DNA from: Salinivirgaceae bacterium
GTDB taxonomy: Bacteria; Bacteroidota; Bacteroidia; Bacteroidales; SZUA-534
Length of the DNA stretch: 64,000 bases
Assembly (NCBI GenBank): GCA_017527435.1
Contig: JAFXQB010000025.1
Coordinates: 124,001 to 188,000, forward strand
Direction of reading: 5' to 3'
Shown here: positions 14,960 through 23,674 of the stretch, piece after piece
Numbering within the stretch: the stretch's first letter is position 1
How the letters are laid out: every line of letters begins with the position of its first letter
The notes under the pieces: model-generated
The model's input: the letters and a program-made list of their open reading frames with translations, nothing else
Told to the model about the DNA's origin: nothing
The model's database searches: none
Program-made: the position numbers and the translations under genes

Positions 14960-17134
14960 ATGATGGAACTGAAGGATTATCTAAAAAAGTACTTCGGCTT
15001 TGACACGTTCAAAGGCAATCAGGAAGCAATTATTGAGAATATTCTGGCCGGGCGCGACACCTTTGTGCTGATGCCCACAGGCGGCGGCAAGTCGCTTTGT
15101 TACCAACTGCCGGCAATGATTCAGGACGGCACAGCCATTGTAATCTCGCCGCTCATTGCCCTGATGAAGAATCAGGTGGACGCCATCCGTGGATTCAGCG
15201 AGGAGGATGGCATTGCCCATTTTCTGAACTCATCGCTTTCGAAAAACGAGATTCAGAGCGTGAAAGATGACATTCTGGCCCACAAAACCAAACTGCTCTA
15301 TGTGGCGCCCGAATCGCTGGCGAAGGATGATAACATTCAGTTTTTGAAGCAGATAAAGATTTCGTTTTACGCCATCGACGAGGCTCACTGTATCTCGGAG
15401 TGGGGCCACGATTTCCGCCCCGAGTACCGCAGCATCCGCTCGCGAGTTGACGAGATTGGCCGCGCGCCCATCATTGCGCTCACCGCCACCGCCACGCCAA
15501 AGGTGCAGAGCGATATTCAGAAAACGCTTGGAATGGTTGAAGCCGATGTGTTCAAATCGTCGTTCAACCGCCCCAATCTTATATATGAGGTGCGCCCGAA
15601 GCGCGATGTGACTAAAGAAATCATCAAATTTATAAAGGCCAACCCGGGCAAATCGGGTATTGTGTACTGCTTGAGCCGCAAAAAAGTTGAGGAATTGGCC
15701 GAAACACTGGTAATCAACGGAATAAAGGCCGCGCCGTATCACGCAGGACTTGAGTCGGCAGTGCGCTCGGCCAATCAGGACAAGTTCCTGATGGAGGAGA
15801 TTGATGTGATTGTGGCCACCATCGCATTCGGAATGGGTATCGACAAGCCCGATGTGCGCTTTGTCATTCACCACGATATGCCGAAGAGCCTTGAGGGCTA
15901 CTATCAGGAGACGGGTCGCGCAGGCCGTGACGGTGGCGAGGGACGCTGCATCGCCTTCTATTCTTATAAGGACATTCAGATGCTTGAAAAGTTTATGCAG
16001 GGCAAGCCCGTGGCAGAACAAGAAATTGGCCGCCACCTGCTTCTTGAGACGGTGTCATACGCCGAGTCAGCTGTGTGCCGCCGCAAGCAGCTGCTGCACT
16101 ACTTTGGCGAGGAATACACCCAGGACAACTGCGGCGCCTGCGACAACTGTCTGCATCCGCGCGAGACGTTCGAGGGCAAAGACAGCGTGGTGAAGGTTCT
16201 GAAAACCGTCATCGCCGTCAAGGAGTTCTTCAAGCCCGACCTTGTGGCCAATGTGCTCTGCGGTGTGGCCGACAGCACAATCAAGGCATATAAATATAAT
16301 GCGATACCGGAGTTCGGTAGTGGTAAAGATCACGATGAGAAATACTGGCAAACCATTATCCGCCAGGCTCTTGTAGCCGATTTGCTTGGCAAGAACATCG
16401 AAAACTACGGCTCACTCACCGTCACGCCGCAAGGCTACGAGTTTCTGAAGAATCCGCACTCGTTCAAAATCGCCAAGGAGCGCGATTATGAGCAGGAGGG
16501 AGGCGACGACTCGGGCGAGGGCGGCGGCGCAATGGTGGCTGCCGACCAGACGCTGTTCAGCATGCTCTGTGACTTGCGCAAAGACATTGCCAAAAAGCGC
16601 GGTCTGCCGCCGTACATCATCTTCCAGGACCCTGCCCTGCAGGATATGACCATCCACTATCCGATGACGCTTCAGGAGTTGGGCAACATTCCAGGTGTGG
16701 GACAGGCAAAAGCCATGAAATTTGGTCAACCGTTCTGCGATTTGATTAGCAAATATGTGAAAGAAAACGAGATAGAACGCCCTATGGACCTTGTGGTGAA
16801 AACCACAGGCAACAACTCGGGAATGAAACTCTATATTGTTCAGAGCATCGACCGCAAACTTGGTCTCGATGTGATTGCCGACGGCAAAGGCCTTGAAATG
16901 GATGAGTTGCTGACCGAGATGGAGAAAATCGTCAACTCGGGCACAAAACTCAACATCGACTACTACATTGACGAGGTGATAGACGAGGATTGCCAAGACG
17001 ACATCTACGAGTATTTCCGCGAGGCTGCTACCGACTCACTCGAAGACGCGCTGAAGGAATTGGGTGAGGATGATTACACCGAAGAGGAAATCCGCCTGAT
17101 GAGGATAAAATTCATTTGCAACGAAGCGTATTAA
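14960..17134 (+). CDS. recQ: ATP-dependent DNA helicase RecQ
   Basis: 724 residues; the start is ATG at 14960 (a second ATG follows at 14963). It unwinds DNA 3' to 5' in recombination and fork repair. Motifs: Walker A MPTGGGKS (38-45), DEAH (140-143) in YAIDEAHCISEWGHDFRPEY, SAT-like TATAT (175-179), motif VI QETGRAGRDG (316-325). The RQC zinc cysteines are Cys373, 391, 394 and 397. A winged helix follows, then an HRDC domain (about 535-615, LRKDIAKKRGLPPYIIFQD). A C-terminal extension of about 100 acidic residues goes beyond HRDC and is common in Bacteroidota RecQ. Confidence 0.98.
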   Translation: MMELKDYLKKYFGFDTFKGNQEAIIENILAGRDTFVLMPTGGGKSLCYQLPAMIQDGTAIVISPLIALMKNQVDAIRGFSEEDGIAHFLNSSLSKNEIQSVKDDILAHKTKLLYVAPESLAKDDNIQFLKQIKISFYAIDEAHCISEWGHDFRPEYRSIRSRVDEIGRAPIIALTATATPKVQSDIQKTLGMVEADVFKSSFNRPNLIYEVRPKRDVTKEIIKFIKANPGKSGIVYCLSRKKVEELAETLVINGIKAAPYHAGLESAVRSANQDKFLMEEIDVIVATIAFGMGIDKPDVRFVIHHDMPKSLEGYYQETGRAGRDGGEGRCIAFYSYKDIQMLEKFMQGKPVAEQEIGRHLLLETVSYAESAVCRRKQLLHYFGEEYTQDNCGACDNCLHPRETFEGKDSVVKVLKTVIAVKEFFKPDLVANVLCGVADSTIKAYKYNAIPEFGSGKDHDEKYWQTIIRQALVADLLGKNIENYGSLTVTPQGYEFLKNPHSFKIAKERDYEQEGGDDSGEGGGAMVAADQTLFSMLCDLRKDIAKKRGLPPYIIFQDPALQDMTIHYPMTLQELGNIPGVGQAKAMKFGQPFCDLISKYVKENEIERPMDLVVKTTGNNSGMKLYIVQSIDRKLGLDVIADGKGLEMDELLTEMEKIVNSGTKLNIDYYIDEVIDEDCQDDIYEYFREAATDSLEDALKELGEDDYTEEEIRLMRIKFICNEAY

Positions 17135-17157
17135 ACTTGTTGAGTACTATAGATTAT

Positions 17158-17184
17158 AAAAACCGGATTTGTTCCGGTTTTTTT
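17158..17184 (+). terminator. Intrinsic terminator after recQ
   Basis: Stem AACCGGA / TCCGGTT with a short loop followed by a T-run, 24 bp after the recQ stop. It also faces the end of the minus-strand response regulator gene. Confidence 0.85.
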
Positions 17185-17194
17185 GTTGCTTTTA

Positions 17195-18364
17195 TCAGCT
17201 TCCCAGCGGATGCGCATAGAGTTGCACATCTTTGGCCGTGATGTTCTTGTCGCAAAGGATGAGCAGACGCTCAATCACGTTGCGCAGTTCGCGGATGTTG
17301 CCCGTCCAGTTGATTTTCTGCAGTTCGGCAAGGGCATCGGGCTCGATGGTCGATTTTGCCACGCCTGACTCTTCGCAAATCTGCGTGATGAAATGGTCGG
17401 CCAGAAGCGGAATGTCTTCAACGCGCTCGTTCAGCGTGGGCACCTGAATCAGAATCACGCTCAGGCGGTGGTACAGGTCTTCGCGAAAGCGGCCCGCCTT
17501 AATCTCTTCTTCAAGATTCTTGTTTGTAGCGGCTATCACCCTGACATTCACATCAATATCCTTATCGGCACCCACTCGGGTGATTTTGTTCTCTTGCAGA
17601 GCACGCAGCACTTTGGCTTGCGCCGAAAGGCTCATATCGCCAATCTCGTCAAGGAAGATGGTGCCACCGTCGGCCTGCTCAAATTTTCCAGCGCGGTCTT
17701 TCACGGCACCCGTGAACGAGCCTTTCATATGGCCAAACAGTTCGCTCTCAATTAGTTCTGATGGAATGGCAGCGCAGTTCACTTCAACAAACGCAGCGTC
17801 GGCGCGGTTGCTCAGGCTGTGAATCATCCGAGCCACCACTTCCTTGCCCGTGCCGTTCTGACCCGTAATGAGCACGCGGGCGTCGGTCGGGGCCACCTTC
17901 TCAATCATCGCCTTAATCAGTTTCAGCGGTGCCGACTCGCCAATCAGTTCGCGGTTTTTGGCGGCCACCTTCTTGCGCAGCGTTTTGGTTTCGGTCACCA
18001 GTTTGCCCTTGTCCATTGCGTTGCGCAGGGTGATGAGCAGACGGTTCAGGTCGAGCGGCTTCTCAATGAAGTCGAAAGCGCCCATCTTGATGGCTTTCAC
18101 GGCAGTGTCAACCGTTCCGTGGCCCGAAATCATCACCACAGGCAGGTCGGGGTAGTCCTTCGACACCTGCTCAAGCACTTCCATACCGTCGATGCCTTCC
18201 ATTTTAATGTCGAGCAGAAGCGCGTCGAACGTTTCCTTCTTCAGCAGTTCGAGCCCTTCAGTGCCGTTGGCGGCAAGGCTCACGCGGTGTTTTTCGTATT
18301 CAAGAATCTCTTTCAGCGAGTTGCGGATGGCGCGTTCGTCATCAATAACAAGTATGTGTGCCAT
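17195..18364 (-). CDS. NtrC-type sigma54 response regulator lacking a DNA-binding domain
   Basis: 389 residues: a receiver domain (1-120; Asp52 phosphoacceptor, Lys102 in FIEKPLDL) and an AAA+ sigma54-interaction domain (about 140-375; Walker A GQNGTGKE 168-175, GSFTGA loop 215-220, Walker B GGTIFLDEIGD, arginine fingers in GRFREDLYHRL). The protein ends at ITAKDVQLYAHPLGS, right where NtrC would continue into its Fis-type helix-turn-helix, so no DNA-binding domain is present. The sigma54 loop has Ser in place of the first Ala of GAFTGA. It starts 1 nt after the Ppx/GppA gene ends. No sensor kinase is adjacent. Confidence 0.93.
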   Translation of the reverse strand: MAHILVIDDERAIRNSLKEILEYEKHRVSLAANGTEGLELLKKETFDALLLDIKMEGIDGMEVLEQVSKDYPDLPVVMISGHGTVDTAVKAIKMGAFDFIEKPLDLNRLLITLRNAMDKGKLVTETKTLRKKVAAKNRELIGESAPLKLIKAMIEKVAPTDARVLITGQNGTGKEVVARMIHSLSNRADAAFVEVNCAAIPSELIESELFGHMKGSFTGAVKDRAGKFEQADGGTIFLDEIGDMSLSAQAKVLRALQENKITRVGADKDIDVNVRVIAATNKNLEEEIKAGRFREDLYHRLSVILIQVPTLNERVEDIPLLADHFITQICEESGVAKSTIEPDALAELQKINWTGNIRELRNVIERLLILCDKNITAKDVQLYAHPLGS

Positions 18365-18365
18365 T

Positions 18366-19298
18366 TCAAAGTGTGTTTTCGAGTTGAATTGCGACGCCTT
18401 CGGTCAAGGCGTACGACGATTGGGTGATGCTTGTAACTTGCGTCTTGTCAAGCAGATACTTAACAAAAGTTGACGACATCACAATGGTGTCCTGTCGCAG
18501 CGGCTCAAGGCCGAGAATGAGCGCTCGCTTGTCGCGGGTGGTGTTGGTGATGGTTTTGTAGATGCCGTTGAAATCGTCGGCCGTGAAATTCGAGTGTTTC
18601 GAGTTGAGTGGCAGCGGCCGTTGGGTTTTCTTCTGATGAATCATCTCGGCGAAACTGTCGAACGCCCCAGCCGAGCCGATGAGCCGTGTGACGGGATATT
18701 GCCTGATGGCTTCGTTGAAGTCGGCCATCTTCTCGTCGAGATAGTGGTTGATGCTAGCCAACTCGCCTTGCGAGATTGGGTCCGACGGCTTGAAAATTTC
18801 AAGCAGGCGGGCGCTGCCCAGTTCGTAACTAGCCGACCATAGCATACGGTTTTCGCGGCCAATAATCACTTCGTTGTTGCCGCCGCCAATGTCCACCATC
18901 ATATAGTTGCTGTCGCCCTGCGGCGGAACGGCGTTGAGCATCGCATTGAAGACATATTGCGTCTCTTGCTCGCCCGATATTGGCGTAATCTGAATGCCAA
19001 GGTCGCGGCTCACCTTCTCAATCAGGTGCGCCGAGTTGTTGGCGCTGCGGATAGCCGATGTGCCAAAGGCGAACACCTTCTCGCAGCCGTAGTCCTTAAT
19101 CAGGCTGCTGTAGTCGCGCAGTACGGCGAACGAGCGGGCAAAGGCCTTGTCGGTCAGATTGCCAGTCATCAGCCCTTCCTTGCCAAGCATCACGGCCGAT
19201 TTTGTTTTCAGCAGATAGTCGGTCGGCTGCCCCTTGCGGATGTCGGCAATCAGAATATTGAACGTGTTGGTTCCCAAATCGATAATCGCAACTTTCAT
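18366..19298 (-). CDS. Ppx/GppA-family phosphatase
   Basis: 310 residues of the exopolyphosphatase/guanosine pentaphosphatase family (ASKHA fold). It shows the phosphate-1 motif IDLGTNTFNIL (residues 6-16), GTSAIRSANNS, the catalytic region SGEQETQYVF and the phosphate-2 motif DIGGGNNEVII. The length corresponds to the short two-domain form without the C-terminal HD domain of GppA. Substrate (polyphosphate or pppGpp) cannot be told from the sequence. It is transcribed with the response regulator that follows after 1 nt. Confidence 0.93.
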   Translation of the reverse strand: MKVAIIDLGTNTFNILIADIRKGQPTDYLLKTKSAVMLGKEGLMTGNLTDKAFARSFAVLRDYSSLIKDYGCEKVFAFGTSAIRSANNSAHLIEKVSRDLGIQITPISGEQETQYVFNAMLNAVPPQGDSNYMMVDIGGGNNEVIIGRENRMLWSASYELGSARLLEIFKPSDPISQGELASINHYLDEKMADFNEAIRQYPVTRLIGSAGAFDSFAEMIHQKKTQRPLPLNSKHSNFTADDFNGIYKTITNTTRDKRALILGLEPLRQDTIVMSSTFVKYLLDKTQVTSITQSSYALTEGVAIQLENTL

Positions 19299-19382
19299 TT
19301 TTCAGTGTTTTTCGGTGCGGTCCGTTTCAAGTTTCGCGCAAGTTACACATTTAATCGGTGTTGGCAAAAGATTCAAACATTC

Positions 19383-19400
19383 ATCCCGATAGCTATCGGG
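19383..19400. repeat. 18-bp perfect palindrome, copy 2
   Basis: TCCCGATAGCTATCGGGA, containing the same 16-bp palindrome as 12059-12074. It is followed by low-complexity text of ATTCA/CTCATTC units up to the ABC permease stop. Confidence 0.8.
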
Positions 19401-19447
19401 ACTTCACTCATTCACTCATTCAATCATTCAATCCTTCTCTCATTCAC

Positions 19448-20782
19448 TCATCGCCTAATCCACCGCCAAATCTCTTTCAGTGTCGATTTTTTGCCGTACA
19501 TCAGTATGCCCGTGCGGTATATTTTGCCAGCCAGCCAGGTGCAGACCACAAAAGTGGCTATCAGCAGCGCGGCCGACAGAAAAATCTCTGAATAGGGCAC
19601 GCCGTAGGGGATGCGCGTCAGCATCGAGACGGGCGCGGTGAATGGTATAATGCTCAACCAGAATATCATAGGGCTGTCGGGATTGGCAATGGTTCCCGTC
19701 ATCACAATGATTGACAGCAGCAGCGGCGCGCTCAACGGCAGAATGAACTGCTGCGTGTCGGCTTCGTTGTCGACCATCGAGCCAACGGCCGCGAAAAGTG
19801 AGCCATAGAGCAAGTATCCGCCCAAAAAGAAGAAGATGAACGACAGGATGATAACCCCGAAATTGATGTTGCCCACGGTGCCGAGCATCGCCTTCAGTTC
19901 GTTGGCCATCTCGTCGCTAGTTGGTTGGGCTTGAGCCAGTTGGCTTCCGCCTTGCGACATCAGCGGTTGCGCCATTTCAACCCCGATGGCAGCAGTGTCG
20001 GGCATCAGCATCGGCGCCACGGCCGAATAGATGCTGAATGTCAGCACAATCCACAGGGCAAACTGCGTGAGCGTGACCAGCCCCACGCCGATAATCTTGC
20101 CAGCCATCAGTTGCGCGGGCCGAACCGACGACACAATCACCTCGACAATGCGGTTCGTCTTCTCTTCAATCACGCCGCGCATTACCGCATTGCCCGACAG
20201 GAAGATAGCAATATAAATCAGAATGCCCATCAGGTAACTCAACACCAGTTTCAGCGTCATATTGTCGTTTTCCTCGCGGCCGTCGTCGGTCATTTTTATG
20301 GTGTTGATGTTGATGTTCGTCTTCACAGCCGACAGAATGCCAGGGTCAACGCCGCACGACCGCAGTTTCTCGTTCTCGAGCCGTTTCTCGATGGCGTTCG
20401 AGATGTGCATCCGCAGGTCGAGATTGATGGTTTTGTCGGAATACAGGCTCACCGCGTTGTCGGAATTCACAATTTGGTGGCTGATGTATAGCAACGCGTA
20501 AAACCCTGATTCACTGAATTGTGACTTATACTTCTGCAAATTCGCGTCGGGCGTATAGACGAACTTTATGTAGTCCGTTTCGGGCAGTTGACCGCGGAAA
20601 ATATGGGTGCTGTCAACCACCTGCACAATCCTAACTTCGGTGTTGTTCATATTCATAATCAGCGACGGGGCAATCATCAGACCCGCAAACAGCAGCGGCC
20701 CCAGAATGCTCATAATTATGAAACTCTTGTTCTTGACGCGCGTCAGATACTCGCGCTCGATTATGGTGAGAATTTTTTTCAT
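19448..20782 (-). CDS. ABC-2 type transporter permease (NatB-like)
   Basis: 444 residues: an N-terminal membrane helix after the basic start MKKILTIIEREYLTRVKNKS, a long periplasmic domain (about 50-190), then five or more helices from YLMGILIYIAIFLSGNAVM onward, with the conserved RGVIEEKTNRIVEVIVSSVRP coupling element. This is the NatB/YhaP-type ABC-2 permease. It follows the ATPase gene by 48 bp on the same strand, making an exporter pair; substrate unknown (sodium or small molecules are possible for this family). Confidence 0.92.
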   Translation of the reverse strand: MKKILTIIEREYLTRVKNKSFIIMSILGPLLFAGLMIAPSLIMNMNNTEVRIVQVVDSTHIFRGQLPETDYIKFVYTPDANLQKYKSQFSESGFYALLYISHQIVNSDNAVSLYSDKTINLDLRMHISNAIEKRLENEKLRSCGVDPGILSAVKTNININTIKMTDDGREENDNMTLKLVLSYLMGILIYIAIFLSGNAVMRGVIEEKTNRIVEVIVSSVRPAQLMAGKIIGVGLVTLTQFALWIVLTFSIYSAVAPMLMPDTAAIGVEMAQPLMSQGGSQLAQAQPTSDEMANELKAMLGTVGNINFGVIILSFIFFFLGGYLLYGSLFAAVGSMVDNEADTQQFILPLSAPLLLSIIVMTGTIANPDSPMIFWLSIIPFTAPVSMLTRIPYGVPYSEIFLSAALLIATFVVCTWLAGKIYRTGILMYGKKSTLKEIWRWIRR

Positions 20783-20830
20783 TTCTATTGAGTTGTATAT
20801 TGTTGGGATGTCAGCCTTAAGCCGTCATTT

Positions 20831-21766
20831 TTAATTGAACACTGTATTCTCGTTCTGATTAACCGCCTTGATGAAAATATCGTTCATACTTGGCAGCACA
20901 TCGCTGAACTGCGTTATTTGTGCGCCAGCGGATAACACGCTTTGTATCAATTGATTATAATCGAAGCCACTTTTCAATTCGCCCGTAACGTGGTTCACTG
21001 CGCCTTTCGCGTTTTCTTTTATCGACACAAATTGCTCAATAATATTTGTAACGCTCTCAAAATCACCAATATACCCCAACTCAAAAATGTTGAGTTTGAA
21101 CTGCTGACGAATTTCGCCGACCGTGCCGTCGAGCACTTTCCGCGATTTGTTGATGAGCGCAATGTGGTCGCAAATCTCTTCAACCGATGCCATATTGTGG
21201 GTTGAGAAGATGACGGTTGCGCCTTTATCTTTCAGATTCAGAATCTCTTCCTTGAGCAGATTGGCATTGATTGGGTCAAAACCGCTGAACGGCTCGTCGA
21301 AAATGAGCAGTTTGGGCTCGTGCAGCACTGTGGTGATGAACTGAACCTTCTGCTGCATACCCTTCGAGAGTTCTTCAACCTTGCGGTTCCACCAGTTGCC
21401 GATTTCGAACTTATCGAACCAAACCTTCAGCCGTTGCGTGGCGTCGGCTTTCGAAAGACCCTTAAGTTGAGCAAGATAAACAGCCTGCTCGCCCACCTTC
21501 ATTTTCTTGTAGAGTCCGCGCTCTTCGGGCATATAGCCGATTTGGTAGATGTCGTCGGGACCGATGGCGTGCCCGTCGAAAAGCACGGTGCCGCTGTCGG
21601 GTGCGGTAATCTGATTGATGATGCGGATGAGCGTTGTCTTGCCCGCACCGTTAGGTCCCAACAGCCCGAACACTATGCCCTGCGGCACTTTCAGACTCAC
21701 GCTGTCGAGCGCCGTGTGGCCGTCGTATTGCTTGCAAACATTGTTGGTTTCGAGAATCGGTGTCAT
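20831..21766 (-). CDS. ABC transporter ATP-binding protein (NatA-like)
   Basis: 311 residues from the ATG at 21766; an upstream TTG at 21775 would add three residues. Walker A GPNGAGKT is at 37-44, the signature LSKGMQQKVQ and Walker B LLIFDEPFSGFDP follow, with the H-loop FSTHNM. The C-terminal part (about 225-311) is the DUF4162-type accessory domain of NatA-like ATPases. It powers the permease encoded just downstream. Confidence 0.94.
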   Translation of the reverse strand: MTPILETNNVCKQYDGHTALDSVSLKVPQGIVFGLLGPNGAGKTTLIRIINQITAPDSGTVLFDGHAIGPDDIYQIGYMPEERGLYKKMKVGEQAVYLAQLKGLSKADATQRLKVWFDKFEIGNWWNRKVEELSKGMQQKVQFITTVLHEPKLLIFDEPFSGFDPINANLLKEEILNLKDKGATVIFSTHNMASVEEICDHIALINKSRKVLDGTVGEIRQQFKLNIFELGYIGDFESVTNIIEQFVSIKENAKGAVNHVTGELKSGFDYNQLIQSVLSAGAQITQFSDVLPSMNDIFIKAVNQNENTVFN

Positions 21767-21997
21767 ATTTTGCAATCGATTTTTATGCGCGGTAAATTTA
21801 AGGGGAAAAGTTGAAAATGTGGCTGATTATCGATTTATCAATTGCGAACTCAAACATTTAGATTGAGCAAATCGGTTCAATCCGCGTTCCAACCCAACCG
21901 AACACCGTGCGTTCCTAATTGCTTTTTTAATTTTATTTGTGATAGTTTGAAATGCAAAATACCACATATTCAATAATTTACCTATTAATCCGCCACC

Positions 21998-22064
21998 AAA
22001 AATCCGTTCATAGCGTTCCAAGAACGCTAAAAAATTATGCTTCGTGGAACGCTATAAACGGAAA
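21998..22064 (+). repeat. 67-bp hairpin repeat, left copy
   Basis: A direct repeat of 23523-23589 with 64 of 67 identical bases by eye. Inside, CCGTTCATAGCGTTCCA (22004-22020) pairs with TGGAACGCTATAAACGG (22045-22061) with one mismatch, and a nested hairpin GCGTTC/GAACGC (22013-22027) competes for the left arm. It sits directly upstream of the ATPase promoter box. Confidence 0.92.
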
Positions 22065-22070
22065 ATTTAC

Positions 22071-22078
22071 TATTTTTG
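22071..22078 (+). promoter_or_regulatory. -7 box of the hairpin-flanked ATPase gene
   Basis: TATTTTTG matches TAnnTTTG, 19 bp before the ATG at 22098. The -33 region would fall within the right arm of the left hairpin repeat, so the repeat could influence expression. Confidence 0.5.
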
Positions 22079-22097
22079 TGTTGTAAAAACAGCGATT

Positions 22098-23513
22098 ATG
22101 ATAGTAGGGCGCAAAAACGAGCAAAGGGAACTTTTGGACGCCTACAAATCGGAATATTCTGAATTTGTGGCAGTTACTGGTCGGCGGCGAATCGGAAAAA
22201 CATTCCTGATAAGGGAAACTTTCGCCTACAAATTCGCATTCCAACATTCAGGGCTGGCCAATCAGAAAACGAAAGTCCAGTTGCAAGAGTTCAGAACATC
22301 GCTCTTGAAGTGCGGAATGAAGAAATGCAGGGTGCCCGAAGACTGGTTCGACGCGTTTTTCCTGCTTTCCGAATTTCTGGATGGTATGCCCGCGGGGAAA
22401 AAAGTGGTTTTTATTGACGAGTTGCCGTGGATGGACGCACCCAAATCCGATTTTGTGTCGGCTCTGGAACACTTTTGGAACGGTTATGCTTCGGCACGAA
22501 AAGATATTTTGCTGATAATCTGCGGCTCGGCAACTTCGTGGATAGTGAAAAACGTCTTCAGAAACCACGGCGGACTTTACAACAGAGTAACACACAGGAT
22601 TCATCTTTCGCCGTTCAGCCTCAAAGAGTGCGAACTTTATGCAAAGAGCCAGCATTTGTCAGTAAACCGCCACGAAATACTTGAATGTTATATGGTGATG
22701 GGCGGTGTTCCATATTACTGGTCGCTCTTGAACCGCGAGTGCAGTATATCGCAAAACATTGACAATCTATTCTTTAATAGAAACGGGAAACTGCGCAATG
22801 AGTACAATGAACTTTACAATTCGCTATTCAGGAATGCCGAACCATATATGAATGTTGTTTTGGCTTTAGGTGGGAAAAAGATGGGGATGACTCGCGAAGA
22901 ACTCATTGCCCAACCAGGCATTTCGAGCAGCGGGCAACTGACACGAGTTTTGGAAGACCTTGAAAACTGCGATTTTATCCGAAAATATAGCCTTGCGGGG
23001 GTAAAACGTAGTAAGTTTTTATTCCAACTTATTGATAATTACACATTTTTCTATTATAAGTTTATTCGAAATTCCGATGCTGCGAATGAGAGTTTCTGGA
23101 CTTCGAGCATCAACACGCCCATGCGCAATGTCTGGCAGGGACTTGCTTTTGAGAGAGTTAGTTTCTTGCATATCAATCAGATAAAAGCCGCTTTGGGAAT
23201 TTCAGGAATATCATCGAGCGTTTATGCTTGGCAAGTAAAGGGCAACGAAGAAACGGCGGGCGCACAGATTGATATGGTTATCGACCGCGCCGATAATGTC
23301 GTGAATATTTGTGAAATGAAATTCTCAACCGATAAATACGAAATCACAAAACAGGACGACGAAAACTTAAGGCACAAGGCCGCATCATTCATCGAATTTT
23401 CAAAATCGCGGAAAAGCCCTCATCTTGTTATGGTTACACCTTACGGAATAACCAACGGAATGTATCGGTTTTCGGTTCAGAAGGTAATAAAACTCAACGA
23501 TTTTTTTGCCTGA
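22098..23513 (+). CDS. AAA ATPase with C-terminal PD-(D/E)XK-like domain (ATPase_2/DUF234 type)
   Basis: 471 residues starting MIVGRKNEQRELLDAY at the ATG behind a -7 box; 18 upstream in-frame codons overlap the repeat and are not needed. The STAND-like ATPase part has Walker A GRRRIGKT (28-35), Walker B KKVVFIDELPWMD, and sensor ICGSATSWI. A winged-helix region follows (about 255-310, GMTREELIAQPGISSSGQLT). The C-terminus has a nuclease-like core, QIDMVIDRADNVVNICEMKF, with Asp392, Glu406 and Lys408. The family is widespread in Archaea and Bacteroidota with unclear function. Both ends of the gene are bracketed by 67-bp hairpin repeats, suggesting it moves or moved as a unit. Confidence 0.9.
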   Translation: MIVGRKNEQRELLDAYKSEYSEFVAVTGRRRIGKTFLIRETFAYKFAFQHSGLANQKTKVQLQEFRTSLLKCGMKKCRVPEDWFDAFFLLSEFLDGMPAGKKVVFIDELPWMDAPKSDFVSALEHFWNGYASARKDILLIICGSATSWIVKNVFRNHGGLYNRVTHRIHLSPFSLKECELYAKSQHLSVNRHEILECYMVMGGVPYYWSLLNRECSISQNIDNLFFNRNGKLRNEYNELYNSLFRNAEPYMNVVLALGGKKMGMTREELIAQPGISSSGQLTRVLEDLENCDFIRKYSLAGVKRSKFLFQLIDNYTFFYYKFIRNSDAANESFWTSSINTPMRNVWQGLAFERVSFLHINQIKAALGISGISSSVYAWQVKGNEETAGAQIDMVIDRADNVVNICEMKFSTDKYEITKQDDENLRHKAASFIEFSKSRKSPHLVMVTPYGITNGMYRFSVQKVIKLNDFFA

Positions 23514-23522
23514 CATTCGCTT

Positions 23523-23589
23523 AAAAATCCGTTCATACCGTTCCAAGAACGCTAAAAATTTATACTTCGTGGAACGCTATAAACGGAAA
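23523..23589 (+). repeat. 67-bp hairpin repeat, right copy
   Basis: Same orientation and length as the left copy (21998-22064), differing at three positions. Arms CCGTTCATACCGTTCCA and TGGAACGCTATAAACGG again form a hairpin, now with two mismatches. It begins 9 bp after the ATPase stop and could also act as a transcript end structure. Confidence 0.92.
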
Positions 23590-23674
23590 GTCCAATATTC
23601 AAAATTGCGGCTACGAGCCGTTGTTTTTGTATGAAATCTGTGTAAATCAGTCAAATCCGCGCCCAACCAAACCG

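Larger units (their letters stand above)
21767..22097. other. 331-bp region without a protein gene
   Basis: Upstream part (21767-21997) is AT-rich with no recognisable gene; a minus-strand frame at 21827-22021 runs into the hairpin repeat and looks accidental. The rest holds the left 67-bp hairpin repeat and the ATPase promoter box, both listed separately. Confidence 0.55.

Noticed and set aside
15230..16036. A 268-codon minus-strand frame inside recQ
   Set aside because: Antisense shadow of the RecQ helicase core; no start context or domain.
22044..22097. Upstream codons of the ATPase gene as coding
   Set aside because: They would place the start inside the right arm of the hairpin and ahead of the -7 box; the ATG at 22098 fits the promoter and the family's usual N-terminus.
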